From assembly GCA_964457945.1 (NCBI GenBank), contig CAYWFX010000078.1:1-9368 (forward strand): a DNA stretch of 9,368 nt, read 5' to 3'. Position 1 is the first letter of the stretch, and each line of letters begins with the position of its first letter. Under the pieces are notes generated by a model. It was not told the origin of the DNA, searched no databases, and saw only the letters and a list, made by a program, of their open reading frames with translations. Position numbers and translations under genes: made by a program. Positions 1 to 6,134 of this stretch are shown here, piece by piece. Source of the stretch: PHAA01 sp964457945 (GTDB taxonomy: Bacteria > Bacillota > Syntrophomonadia > Syntrophomonadales > Syntrophomonadaceae).

Positions 1-136
1 CCGGTGCAATTCCAGCTCTTTTAACAACTTCGGCCATTACTATGCTGCCGATATCTGTAACATTCATATCTTTCAATGCGCCATTAAAGCTGGCAACTGG
101 TGTGCGACATGCGCTTACGATTACTACTTCTCTCAC
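1..136 (-). CDS. Thiolase (acetyl-CoA acetyltransferase family), N-terminal 45 residues only
   Basis: The first 45 codons of a gene running off the left edge. The translation begins (M)REVVIVSACRTPVASFNGAL, the typical start of a biosynthetic/degradative thiolase: a beta strand, then the RTP motif (residues 11-13), then GAL. Thiolases of this kind interconvert two acetyl-CoA and acetoacetyl-CoA, or cleave 3-ketoacyl-CoA. The start is a GTG at 134-136, fixed by an in-frame TAA immediately upstream (137-139) and an AGGTGG ribosome binding site 8 bases before it. The catalytic Cys and the His/Cys of the C-terminal domain lie outside the window, so substrate range cannot be judged. It follows the crotonase gene on the same strand after 68 bases with no clear terminator between them, so the two are probably co-transcribed and act in the same beta-oxidation or butyrate pathway. 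The family call is firm; acetoacetyl-CoA specificity is inferred from context. Confidence 0.88.
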   Translation of the reverse strand, partial: MREVVIVSACRTPVASFNGALKDMNVTDIGSIVMAEVVKRAGIAP

Positions 137-204
137 TTAAATGTCCACCTCTTCTTTCTTTACATTTTGCTCATTATATTTAGAGCTTTCTACATAATTA
201 ATTA

Positions 205-987
205 CTATTTACCAGTAAACTGAGGTTTCCTTTTTTCTACAAAAGCTGACATACCTTCTTTTTGGTCGGCAGTCGCAAAACAAAGACCAAACACATCAGC
301 TTCAATGGTCATTCCACGGTCAATATCCGTCTGCATTCCTTCATTGGCGGCTGCTTTGCTGAGACGGACCGCTACTTGACCCTTGTTCAAGATGCGTTTA
401 GCAATTTTTTTAACAAAATCCATTAATTCTTCCGGTTCTACTACACTGTTTACCAACCCTATACGCAGAGCCTCCTTGGCATCAATAGCATCCGCCGTAT
501 AAAGCATTTGTTTGGCCATACCAGTTCCTACCAGACGGGGCAAACGTTGCGTTCCGCCGAATCCAGGAGTAATTCCCAGGCCCACTTCCGGTTGTCCAAA
601 TTTGGCAGCGGTTGAAGCAATTCTAAAATCGCAACACATAGCTAATTCGCAACCTCCACCAAGTGCAAACCCATTGACAGCAGCAATGACCGGTTTTTCT
701 AAGGCTTCAATCATACGAAATGCTTCTTGCCCCAGAGTACCAAAAGCACGCCCTTCCATGGCTGTCAGGTTTTGCATGAAACTTATGTCTGCACCAGCAA
801 CAAAGGCTTTATCACCGGCACCAGTAATGATTAATAGGTCAATACCGGAGTCTTCTTTGACTTCTAATACTGCGCTCTTTATCTCCAATAACGTATCATT
901 ATTAAGAGCATTTAAAGCTTTCGGTCTATTAATAGTAAGTATGGCGACCCGATCTTCCCTTTCCAGCAGTACGTTTTCGTACGCCAT
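205..987 (-). CDS. crt: Crotonase / enoyl-CoA hydratase (3-hydroxybutyryl-CoA dehydratase type)
   Basis: A cytoplasmic hydratase of 260 residues, the usual crotonase length. It reversibly adds water to crotonyl-CoA (or another short enoyl-CoA) to give 3-hydroxyacyl-CoA. Both oxyanion-hole segments are present: AGADI at about 64-68 and GGGCEL from about 110. The two catalytic glutamates expected from rat mitochondrial hydratase (E144/E164) are here at about E114 and E134 (GQPEVGLG). The C-terminal trimerisation part ends FVEKRKPQF. The reading frame stays open upstream to a TTG at 1005, but I chose ATG 985-987. The protein then begins MAYENVLLERE like its relatives, and a GGAGGTAGGAAGG purine tract sits just before it. 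It is first in a minus-strand operon with the thiolase, which points to C4 acyl-CoA metabolism. A palindrome about 115-135 bases upstream (1101-1124) may be an operator. Other crotonase-fold activities are less likely because both glutamates are kept. Physiological direction cannot be told from sequence. Confidence 0.93.
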   Translation of the reverse strand: MAYENVLLEREDRVAILTINRPKALNALNNDTLLEIKSAVLEVKEDSGIDLLIITGAGDKAFVAGADISFMQNLTAMEGRAFGTLGQEAFRMIEALEKPVIAAVNGFALGGGCELAMCCDFRIASTAAKFGQPEVGLGITPGFGGTQRLPRLVGTGMAKQMLYTADAIDAKEALRIGLVNSVVEPEELMDFVKKIAKRILNKGQVAVRLSKAAANEGMQTDIDRGMTIEADVFGLCFATADQKEGMSAFVEKRKPQFTGK

Positions 988-1100
988 TAACCTTCCTACC
1001 TCCAATCATGTGTAAAACTCGTTGGATTACACCCCACCTCGGGATTGACTCGTATAAGGAAACTAATTTAGAAATACCTTCAATAACTCCCCCCTTTCAA

Positions 1101-1124
1101 CTAATACAATGAGGACTGTATTAG
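1101..1124. promoter_or_regulatory. Operator-like inverted repeat at the predicted crotonase transcription start
   Basis: CTAATACA-atgaggac-TGTATTAG is a perfect 8-bp inverted repeat around an 8-base spacer. An extra TATTAG copy follows directly at 1125-1130. Relative to the minus-strand promoter proposed at 1124-1152, it covers the -10 edge and the +1 region, a common position for a repressor site. The symmetry suggests a dimeric regulator such as a TetR- or GntR-type protein. No regulator gene is in the window, so the factor is unknown. Confidence 0.5.
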
Positions 1125-1152
1125 TATTAGATATCAGAAAACTTTTATTCAA
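1124..1152 (-). promoter_or_regulatory. Candidate promoter of the crotonase-thiolase operon
   Basis: Reading the minus strand, TTGAAT (1147-1152) is followed after exactly 17 bases by TAATAC (1124-1129). The -35 is fair and the -10 is poor. Transcription would start near 1117, giving a leader of about 130 bases. The call rests mainly on position and on the adjoining palindrome. Confidence 0.32.
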
Positions 1153-1181
1153 ATTTTGTAAATAACAAAATAAAACCCAAT

Positions 1182-1200
1182 TAACTGTTTGTCCCAGTTA
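1182..1200. repeat. Perfect 6-bp inverted repeat TAACTG-N7-CAGTTA
   Basis: TAACTG (1182-1187) and CAGTTA (1195-1200) flank a 7-base spacer. The element lies some 30-50 bases upstream of the proposed crotonase -35, where an activator or second repressor site could sit. It could also be chance in AT-rich DNA. Confidence 0.35.
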
Positions 1201-1445
1201 TTATCCGCCTAGAAGAATTGATCTATAAAATGAAATAGGGACGCCGTGTGACAATAATGAAGAAACCTAGAAAGTATCGCGCGAATTTCTTGACGTTTGC
1301 TAAATTATGTAGCAATAAACATGCCAATATACAACAGATATAATGTGATACTTCTCAAATCCCAAGCTACCCGATTATTAGCTCATTCCCACATACTACC
1401 ATCTCAATGCATTTTCACAGTATTTAATGCATTATTGCATTATAC

Positions 1446-1467
1446 CGATGTGTTTACGCATCGTTTT
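1446..1467 (+). terminator. Small hairpin followed by TTTT inside the intergenic region
   Basis: CGATGTG-TTTA-CGCATCG forms a 7-bp stem (one G-T pair) with a four-base loop, followed by TTTT at 1464-1467. The shape is that of a weak intrinsic terminator on the plus strand, but no gene ends just upstream. It would make sense only if a small transcript arises between about 1150 and 1440. Low confidence. Confidence 0.2.
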
Positions 1468-1572
1468 CGCATTACACTCATATATAACCATTTCAATGAA
1501 CGCTAATACCTAATGTTTAAACCCAATAATTGGCATCACCTAAACTATCAAGTTAATTCCTTACAAAATTTA

Positions 1573-1604
1573 TTCCATTTTTAAAAAATCATAACCAAAT
1601 GGAA
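1573..1604. repeat. 8-bp inverted repeat TTCCATTT / AAATGGAA
   Basis: TTCCATTT (1573-1580) and AAATGGAA (1597-1604) are perfectly complementary, with a 16-base AT-rich spacer. No T-tract or promoter is attached, so its role is unknown. Confidence 0.3.
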
Positions 1605-1697
1605 ACGAATTTAATATGAGATACTGTCAAATCCAGCTATAGGTCGAGAGCCAGTTACTGATCTAATATTTAAAATGCAATATCGCATCATCCTATT

Positions 1698-1709
1698 TTT
1701 ACTAGTAAA
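1698..1709. repeat. 12-bp perfect palindrome TTTACTAGTAAA
   Basis: A gapless palindrome about 85 bases upstream of the -10 of the glcD-like operon. The position would suit an activator site, but a 12-base palindrome rich in A and T can arise by chance. Confidence 0.3.
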
Positions 1710-1769
1710 TGAAATTATATGCACTATACACTCTACTCCAACAGACTAACTTACATTCCCACTATTAAC

Positions 1770-1799
1770 TTATAAAGTGATGCTTTTTTATGTTATAAT
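1770..1799 (+). promoter_or_regulatory. Extended -10 promoter of the glcD-glcF-ttcA-like operon
   Basis: TGTTATAAT at 1791-1799 is a perfect TATAAT preceded by the TGn extension. The best -35 is a weak TTATAA at 1770-1775 with 18-base spacing, a weakness that an extended -10 can offset. The predicted start near 1806 leaves about 59 bases of leader before the TTG start at 1865. Confidence 0.6.
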
Positions 1800-1864
1800 A
1801 TCCGGGTACTTTATTTGTCTAAACTGCAATGCTGCTACGATATTATTTGCTTGGGAGTGATATT

Positions 1865-3265
1865 TTGGAAAAGATAATGATTCAAAAAGAATTAGTTAAG
1901 ATGTTTGGGAAAGATATGCTGCTTAGTGAAGAGCTTGATTTAATGTACTATTCTTACGATAGTTCATTCTTAACCAAACTGGAACCAGCTTCGCCTTACG
2001 CGGTAGTTTTTCCGAAATCCACCGAGGATATTCAGAAAATCATGCAATTTGCCTATCAAAATGACATTAACGTGATTCCTCGAGGAGCCGGTACAGGTGA
2101 AACCGGTGGGTGTGTTGCAGTAGAGGGCGGGATAGTCTTGGACTTATCTAAATGGGATGAAATTGTAGAAATAGATGCCAAAAATATGCAGGTTATAGTA
2201 CGCCCCGGGGTGATTCATGCCAAATTAAATGAAGAACTAGCCAAATTCAATCTTTTCTTTCCTCCTGATCCAGGCAGCAGCCAGATGTGTACAGTTGGTG
2301 GAATGGTAGCCAATAACGCCTCGGGTCTTCGGGCGGTTAAGTATGGCTGCACAGAGCAGTACATTTTAGGCTTAGAAGTGGTCCTAGCTAATGGCGATGT
2401 AATGATTACCGGTGGCATGAAGTCTCGGGCCATTAAAAATGTTTCTGGTCTAAACCTGACCAAGCTTATGGTTGGCTCCGAGGGTATCCTGGGGGTAATC
2501 ACCCGGATCAGGCTGAGATGCTTCCCCAAACCAAGGGCTAGAGGTATTGCTATGGCTGTTTTCGATCATCTAGACGACGCACCGGCAGCGGTCTTGGATG
2601 TTTATCAGGCTGGTATCCTCCCATCGGGAATTGAAATATTGGATAGTTCTGCTATTACGGCTGTAAATGAATTTAAGCCTCATATAAAACTACCCGATGC
2701 CGAGGCCATCCTGCTATTCGAGGTGGATGGCAACCCCCCCAGCGTTGAATTTGAAGGGAATGTAATCCAGGAAGTCGCCGGCAAAAGAGCCCGCTCGGTT
2801 GAATGGGCCACAGATCCCAAGAGAATGGCCGAACTATGGGAGGGACGTGCCGTTACCTCTACCGTAGCCACCCGGGTACGTGCAGATGGAAGCAGAGTTT
2901 TTGCCGGGGAAGATATAAGTGTACCTCTTTCTCGAGTAACGGAGGTCCTCCGTAAAATTAAGGCTCTGAGTGAAAAATACAACATTCAGGTGGTTAATTA
3001 TGGACATATTGGTGATGGTAATGTCCATACTGCACCGGTAATTAACCCTGAAAATCCCGAGGAAGTTGAGCGGGTATTAAAGCTTGTTGATGAGATTCAC
3101 CTCCTGGCTATCGAATTAGAAGGTACGACTACCGGAGAACACGGAGTAGGAGCAGTTCGTCGACGCTATGCTGCATTGGAACACGGTATTGCCCTGGATT
3201 ATATGCAAAAAACCAAAGATGCTTTTGACCCTAAAGGAATTATGAACCCTGGAAAACTTATCTAG
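1865..3265 (+). CDS. glcD: GlcD-like FAD-binding oxidase (glycolate/D-lactate dehydrogenase family)
   Basis: A flavoprotein of the vanillyl-alcohol-oxidase fold that oxidises a 2-hydroxyacid such as glycolate or D-lactate to the 2-ketoacid. It passes electrons to an Fe-S partner, almost certainly the next gene. The N-terminal FAD domain (about 40-220) shows RGAGTGETGG (from about 73), PPDPGSS (from about 133) and VGGMVANNASG. The C-terminal substrate/cap domain carries NYGHIGDGNVH (about 378-388), GEHGVG (about 424-429) and the closing FDPKGIMNPGK. I place the start at TTG 1865, giving 466 residues, because GGGAG (1853-1857) is 7 bases upstream. The first in-frame ATG (1829) has no ribosome binding site and would add 12 unusual residues. 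ATG 1877 is the other option. No GlcE homologue is present, as is common in Firmicutes. Substrate is not certain, and the symbol is by family. Confidence 0.85.
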   Translation: MEKIMIQKELVKMFGKDMLLSEELDLMYYSYDSSFLTKLEPASPYAVVFPKSTEDIQKIMQFAYQNDINVIPRGAGTGETGGCVAVEGGIVLDLSKWDEIVEIDAKNMQVIVRPGVIHAKLNEELAKFNLFFPPDPGSSQMCTVGGMVANNASGLRAVKYGCTEQYILGLEVVLANGDVMITGGMKSRAIKNVSGLNLTKLMVGSEGILGVITRIRLRCFPKPRARGIAMAVFDHLDDAPAAVLDVYQAGILPSGIEILDSSAITAVNEFKPHIKLPDAEAILLFEVDGNPPSVEFEGNVIQEVAGKRARSVEWATDPKRMAELWEGRAVTSTVATRVRADGSRVFAGEDISVPLSRVTEVLRKIKALSEKYNIQVVNYGHIGDGNVHTAPVINPENPEEVERVLKLVDEIHLLAIELEGTTTGEHGVGAVRRRYAALEHGIALDYMQKTKDAFDPKGIMNPGKLI

Positions 3266-3313
3266 TGGTTCTTATCTTTCTAGAGTTCAATTCTTGAGTA
3301 AGGAGAAACTGAT

Positions 3314-4594
3314 ATGCAATTTAAGGATTTGCCACCCGTAAAAGAGCAAATAATGAAATGTGTACGTTGCGGAAAATGCAGAAGCGTATGTCCGGTCTTT
3401 GCCGAAATTAGAAATGAAACAGCGGCCCCCCGCGGGCACGTTTTTATGGTAGAAATGTTAAGGGACGGTAAGGTAGAAGCCAGTCAGCAAGTATATGACC
3501 GACTAAGTAATTGCTTGATGTGTGAAACCTGCAGCGTCAACTGTCCATCCGGGATTGATATCCATGAACTAAATGCCGCCGCCCGCTCTTATGTATATAA
3601 GAACAATACTAGCCTAACTAAAGATATGATATTTGATACCATGTGGACCAATCCTGGACTTCTCAAAACAGCCATTAAGATGATGTGGGGAGCCCAAAAA
3701 ACTGGTATGCAATCATTGGCTCGCAGCCTGGGCCTTACTAAGTTATTACCGGGTGATATGCCCAAAGCTGAACAGATTCTGACCAGTATTCCCTCTCGTT
3801 CTGCGAAAAGTCAACTGGCTGAAATCAATAAAGCCCGGGGAGAAAAAAAGTATTCGGTGGGTTACTTTCTGGGATGCGCTACAAATTTACTGAATCCCCA
3901 GGTTGCAATGGCAACCGTGGATGTTCTTACCCGTAACGGCTGTGAGGTAATAATACCTGAGGGTATTAAATGCTGCGGTTTACCCCAGCTCGCTAACGGC
4001 AAAATGGATACTGCCCGACAGCTGGCAGCTCATAATGTAAAGGTATTTAATGCTTATAACTTTGATTATATAGTTACTGACTGCGCTTCCTGCTCATCGG
4101 CTTTAGCGTCTAAAAACATGCATTTTTTATTAGGTGGATCAGAATTTGAGGAGGAAGCTAAAATATTTTCTGCTAAAGTAATTGATCTTACCAGTTTCCT
4201 GATCGATGTACTGGATATAAAAGCGCCAGTGAACGAAAAGGCCCAGAAAATTAAAATTACTTATCATGACCCCTGTCACCTGGCCAATGCTCAGGGAATA
4301 AAAGCAGCGCCCAGAGAGTTGCTGCGACGCATACCAGGTGTAGAACTAGTGGAAATGAAAGATGCCAACCGCTGCTGCGGAGGCTCTGGCACTTACAGCC
4401 TAACCCATTATGATTTATCCATGCAGATACTGGACCAAAAGATGACTAATGCCATGCAAACCGGTGCCTCCAAGGTGGCCACCTGTTGTCCAAGCTGCAT
4501 GATGCAGCTGCGGCATGGGATCAATCGTGAGCATTGGAATGCAGAGGTAGTTCACCCAGTTGAGCTCTTAAGCGAAAGCTATAAGACAGTATAA
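3314..4594 (+). CDS. glcF: GlcF-like Fe-S subunit: two [4Fe-4S] clusters plus two CCG domains
   Basis: A 426-residue soluble electron-transfer protein. The N-terminal ferredoxin-like part has two classic motifs, C16-x2-C19-x2-C22-x3-C26-P and C67-x2-C70-x2-C73-x3-C77-P, each able to hold a [4Fe-4S] cluster. Two cysteine-rich CCG domains follow, of the type in heterodisulfide reductase HdrB/HdrD, LutA and GlcF. The first spans GCATN (187-191), KCCGLPQ (219-225) and DCASC (256-260). The second spans HDPCHL (318-323), RCCGGSG (353-359) and CCPSC (391-395). All expected cysteines are present. No membrane helix is evident, unlike the larger membrane-linked DUF224 oxidoreductases. The start is fixed by TAAGGAG ending 8 bases before ATG 3314. 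It lies 48 bases after the GlcD-like gene and probably accepts electrons from its flavin. The final acceptor (ETF, quinone or other) is not visible. Confidence 0.9.
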   Translation: MQFKDLPPVKEQIMKCVRCGKCRSVCPVFAEIRNETAAPRGHVFMVEMLRDGKVEASQQVYDRLSNCLMCETCSVNCPSGIDIHELNAAARSYVYKNNTSLTKDMIFDTMWTNPGLLKTAIKMMWGAQKTGMQSLARSLGLTKLLPGDMPKAEQILTSIPSRSAKSQLAEINKARGEKKYSVGYFLGCATNLLNPQVAMATVDVLTRNGCEVIIPEGIKCCGLPQLANGKMDTARQLAAHNVKVFNAYNFDYIVTDCASCSSALASKNMHFLLGGSEFEEEAKIFSAKVIDLTSFLIDVLDIKAPVNEKAQKIKITYHDPCHLANAQGIKAAPRELLRRIPGVELVEMKDANRCCGGSGTYSLTHYDLSMQILDQKMTNAMQTGASKVATCCPSCMMQLRHGINREHWNAEVVHPVELLSESYKTV

Positions 4595-4596
4595 AA

Positions 4597-5319
4597 ATGA
4601 GTAAGAAATTAAAGAAAAGCATTTTTCGCAAGGTTCGTAATGCAAATTTAAAATACCAGATGATTGAGGATGGAGACAGGGTAGCGGTGGGCTTATCCGG
4701 CGGGAAAGACAGTACTATCCTGCTCTATTTTCTTTTTTTGCTAAAGAAATATACCCCTCTAAACTTTAGCATAGTACCGGTCTATCTCGATCTGGGTTGG
4801 AAGAATGATATCAGTACCTTGGAAGCCTTTTGCCAATCCCTAGACCTTACTATAATAACTGAAGAAACCCATATCGGCTATGTGGTCTTTGAGGCCCGTC
4901 AGGAAAAGAACCCTTGTTCTTTATGCTCTAATATGCGCCGGGGAGCCCTGAACCGGGTTGCTAAAGACCATAACTGCAACAAGGTAGCCCTGGGACACCA
5001 CCTGGACGATGCGGTGGACACCCTGTTTATGTCCATGTTATTTGAAAGCCGCTATCACCTTTTTAAACCCCGAACTTATCTGGATAGGATGGATTTAACA
5101 GTCATTAGGCCGTTAATCTATGTGGAGGAAAAGGAGATAAAGGCTATGGTCTCCTTTCTCGATATTAGTCCGGTAAAGAACCTGTGCCCTGCGGATGGCT
5201 ATACCAAGAGGGATGAGATTAAAACACTCCTCGGTGATATCGAAGCCAAATTTCCGGGAGCTAGAAAAAATTTCCTAAACTCTATCGAAAACGTGGATGC
5301 CGGCAGCTTTTGGTCATAG
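4597..5319 (+). CDS. ttcA: TtcA-like PP-loop ATPase (tRNA 2-thiolation family)
   Basis: A 240-residue adenine-nucleotide alpha-hydrolase. The PP-loop SGGKDS (34-39) activates the target base with ATP. C107-x2-C110 (NPCSLCSNMRRG) and a third cysteine C197 (KNLCPADG) match the three cysteines that bind the [4Fe-4S] cluster in E. coli TtcA, and GHHLDDAVDTL (133-143) is a family hallmark. TtcA makes 2-thiocytidine at tRNA position 32; whether this Firmicutes relative modifies the same base is not known to me. TilS and the CTU1/Ncs6-type thiolases are more distant alternatives. Its ATG is only 2 bases after the GlcF-like stop and has no good ribosome binding site, so translational coupling is likely. 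It is last in the operon, with a terminator just downstream. The family call is firm; the precise substrate is inferred. Confidence 0.8.
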   Translation: MSKKLKKSIFRKVRNANLKYQMIEDGDRVAVGLSGGKDSTILLYFLFLLKKYTPLNFSIVPVYLDLGWKNDISTLEAFCQSLDLTIITEETHIGYVVFEARQEKNPCSLCSNMRRGALNRVAKDHNCNKVALGHHLDDAVDTLFMSMLFESRYHLFKPRTYLDRMDLTVIRPLIYVEEKEIKAMVSFLDISPVKNLCPADGYTKRDEIKTLLGDIEAKFPGARKNFLNSIENVDAGSFWS

Positions 5320-5326
5320 ATTTAGT

Positions 5327-5369
5327 GGCTGTAAATGACTTGTTTATTTCTTTACAGCCCCTTATTTTT
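5327..5369 (+). terminator. Rho-independent terminator after the ttcA-like gene
   Basis: GGCTGTAAA (5327-5335) pairs perfectly with TTTACAGCC (5351-5359) around a 15-base loop, followed by CCTTATTTTT. It ends the glcD-glcF-ttcA-like operon just before the lexA promoter. Confidence 0.75.
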
Positions 5370-5383
5370 CGAACGTTTGTTTT
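5370..5383 (+). promoter_or_regulatory. SOS box (LexA operator) overlapping the lexA -35
   Basis: CGAACGTTTGTTTT fits the Firmicutes/Bacillus LexA box CGAACRNRYGTTYG well: the CGAAC half is complete and the GTTT half is slightly degenerate. It overlaps the -35 of the lexA promoter, so bound LexA would block RNA polymerase and repress its own gene. Confidence 0.8.
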
Positions 5384-5404
5384 TAAAGTATTCTATGCTA
5401 TAAT
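5377..5404 (+). promoter_or_regulatory. lexA promoter (extended -10)
   Basis: TTGTTT (5377-5382), a 16-base spacer, then TGC-TATAAT with the -10 at 5399-5404. Transcription would start near 5411, leaving a leader of about 20 bases that contains GGGAGG. That argues against the upstream in-frame ATG at 5415 as the start. Confidence 0.75.
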
Positions 5405-5429
5405 TTAGCAAAAGATGGGAGGTTGCTTT

Positions 5430-6050
5430 ATGAACAGCACAAATGATCTTAATCATCGCCAGAAAGTCATTCTGGATTTCATTCAGGAAAGAATAAAGAC
5501 CAAAGGTTATCCTCCTTCTGTTAGAGAGATTGGAGAAGCAGTTGGACTAAAATCCAGCTCCACCGTACATGCCCACCTGGTCAAACTTGAAGAAAAAGGT
5601 TTTATTAGAAAAGACCCATCTAAACCAAGATCCATCATACCTGTTAACATGGAAAGATTGCCGGAGGCAGACCTTTCCACGATAAGCCTGCCAGTAGTAG
5701 GAAATGTGGCGGCTGGGACTCCTATTCTGGCCACCGAAAATATTGAAGCTTATTTCCCCGTACCGGTTGATTTTGTGGGCAGCGGCAATCATTACATACT
5801 GCATGTCAAAGGTGAAAGCATGATTGAAGCAGGTATATTGGATGGAGATTATCTAATTGTTAGGGAGCAAAACAATGCCTCCAATGGTGAAATAGTCGTA
5901 GCTATGTTAGAAGACGAGGCAACTGTGAAAAGATATTATAAGAGAGATCAATACATCGAATTAAAGCCTGAAAATAGCTCCATGCAACCCATAATTTCTT
6001 CAGAGGTTACTATTCTCGGAAAAGTAACCGGACTATTACGCCACATGTAA
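5430..6050 (+). CDS. lexA: LexA, SOS response repressor and self-cleaving protease
   Basis: A 206-residue repressor of DNA-damage genes, of normal family length. The N-terminal winged helix-turn-helix includes SVREIGEAVGLKSSSTVHAHL (about 30-50), which binds the SOS box. The C-terminal S24-type domain has the self-cleavage bond A95-G96 (VAAGTPI), the nucleophile S130 (GESM) and the general base K167 (ATVKRYY). These correspond to A91-G92, S127 and K165 of Bacillus LexA. RecA-ssDNA filaments trigger cleavage and so derepress the regulon. I chose ATG 5430 because GGGAGG (5417-5422) stands 7 bases before it. The upstream in-frame ATG 5415 overlaps that site and lies almost at the predicted transcription start. 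The gene is monocistronic with its own SOS-controlled promoter and terminator. No SOS-induced division inhibitor such as yneA is adjacent. All catalytic residues are intact. Confidence 0.96.
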   Translation: MNSTNDLNHRQKVILDFIQERIKTKGYPPSVREIGEAVGLKSSSTVHAHLVKLEEKGFIRKDPSKPRSIIPVNMERLPEADLSTISLPVVGNVAAGTPILATENIEAYFPVPVDFVGSGNHYILHVKGESMIEAGILDGDYLIVREQNNASNGEIVVAMLEDEATVKRYYKRDQYIELKPENSSMQPIISSEVTILGKVTGLLRHM

Positions 6051-6066
6051 GGAGCTAAAACTTAAG

Positions 6067-6113
6067 AAGCCACCAGGACAGCTATTCATCACTGCTTCCT
6101 GGTGGCTTTTATT
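6067..6113. terminator. Shared terminator between convergent lexA and glnA
   Basis: AAGCCACCAGGA (6067-6078) and TCCTGGTGGCTT (6097-6108) form a perfect 12-bp stem with an 18-base loop. On the plus strand it is followed by TTTTATTT, a good intrinsic terminator for lexA. On the minus strand the stem is followed by CTTAAGTTTT, a weaker tail, so it may also stop glnA transcripts. Confidence 0.85.
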
Positions 6114-6134
6114 TCATTTCATAGTAAAGGAGCC

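Larger units (their letters stand above)
988..1864. other. Long AT-rich divergent intergenic region without a believable gene
   Basis: About 880 bases separate the crotonase and glcD-like start codons, far more than any other gap here. The central part (roughly 1130-1790) is clearly more AT-rich than the flanking genes. I saw no ORF with a ribosome binding site or a recognisable product. The stretch holds a candidate crotonase promoter with an operator-like palindrome (1101-1152), an upstream inverted repeat TAACTG/CAGTTA (1182-1200), a palindrome TAATGCATTA (1425-1434) amid repeated TGCATT words, a hairpin followed by TTTT (1446-1467), an inverted repeat TTCCATTT/AAATGGAA (1573-1604), a palindrome TTTACTAGTAAA (1698-1709), and the glcD-like promoter (1794-1799). 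I recognise no tRNA, rRNA or known riboswitch. A decayed gene or an unrecognised small RNA is possible but unproven. Confidence 0.7.

Noticed and set aside
512..1015. 167-codon plus-strand frame opposite the crotonase gene
   Set aside because: It is antisense to a strongly conserved gene, and its composition is that of a mirrored coding frame.
1063..1083. Six-codon minus-strand leader frame (TTG AAG GTA TTT CTA AAT TAG) after a GGGGGGAG tract
   Set aside because: The spacing from the purine tract to TTG is too short, the start is weak, and there is no attenuator-like structure or codon bias behind it.
1229..1251. AGGGACGCCGTGTGACA as a decayed copy of the repeat at 8088-8149
   Set aside because: Only a loose resemblance (GTGTG and AGGGAC words), with no hairpin and no second arm.
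1297..1506. 69-codon open frame on the plus strand in the intergenic region
   Set aside because: It starts at a TTG without a ribosome binding site, lies in AT-rich DNA full of repeated words, and its translation resembles no family I know.
2215..3028. Minus-strand frames of 64-104 codons within the glcD-like gene
   Set aside because: All are antisense shadows of a conserved gene without ribosome binding sites.
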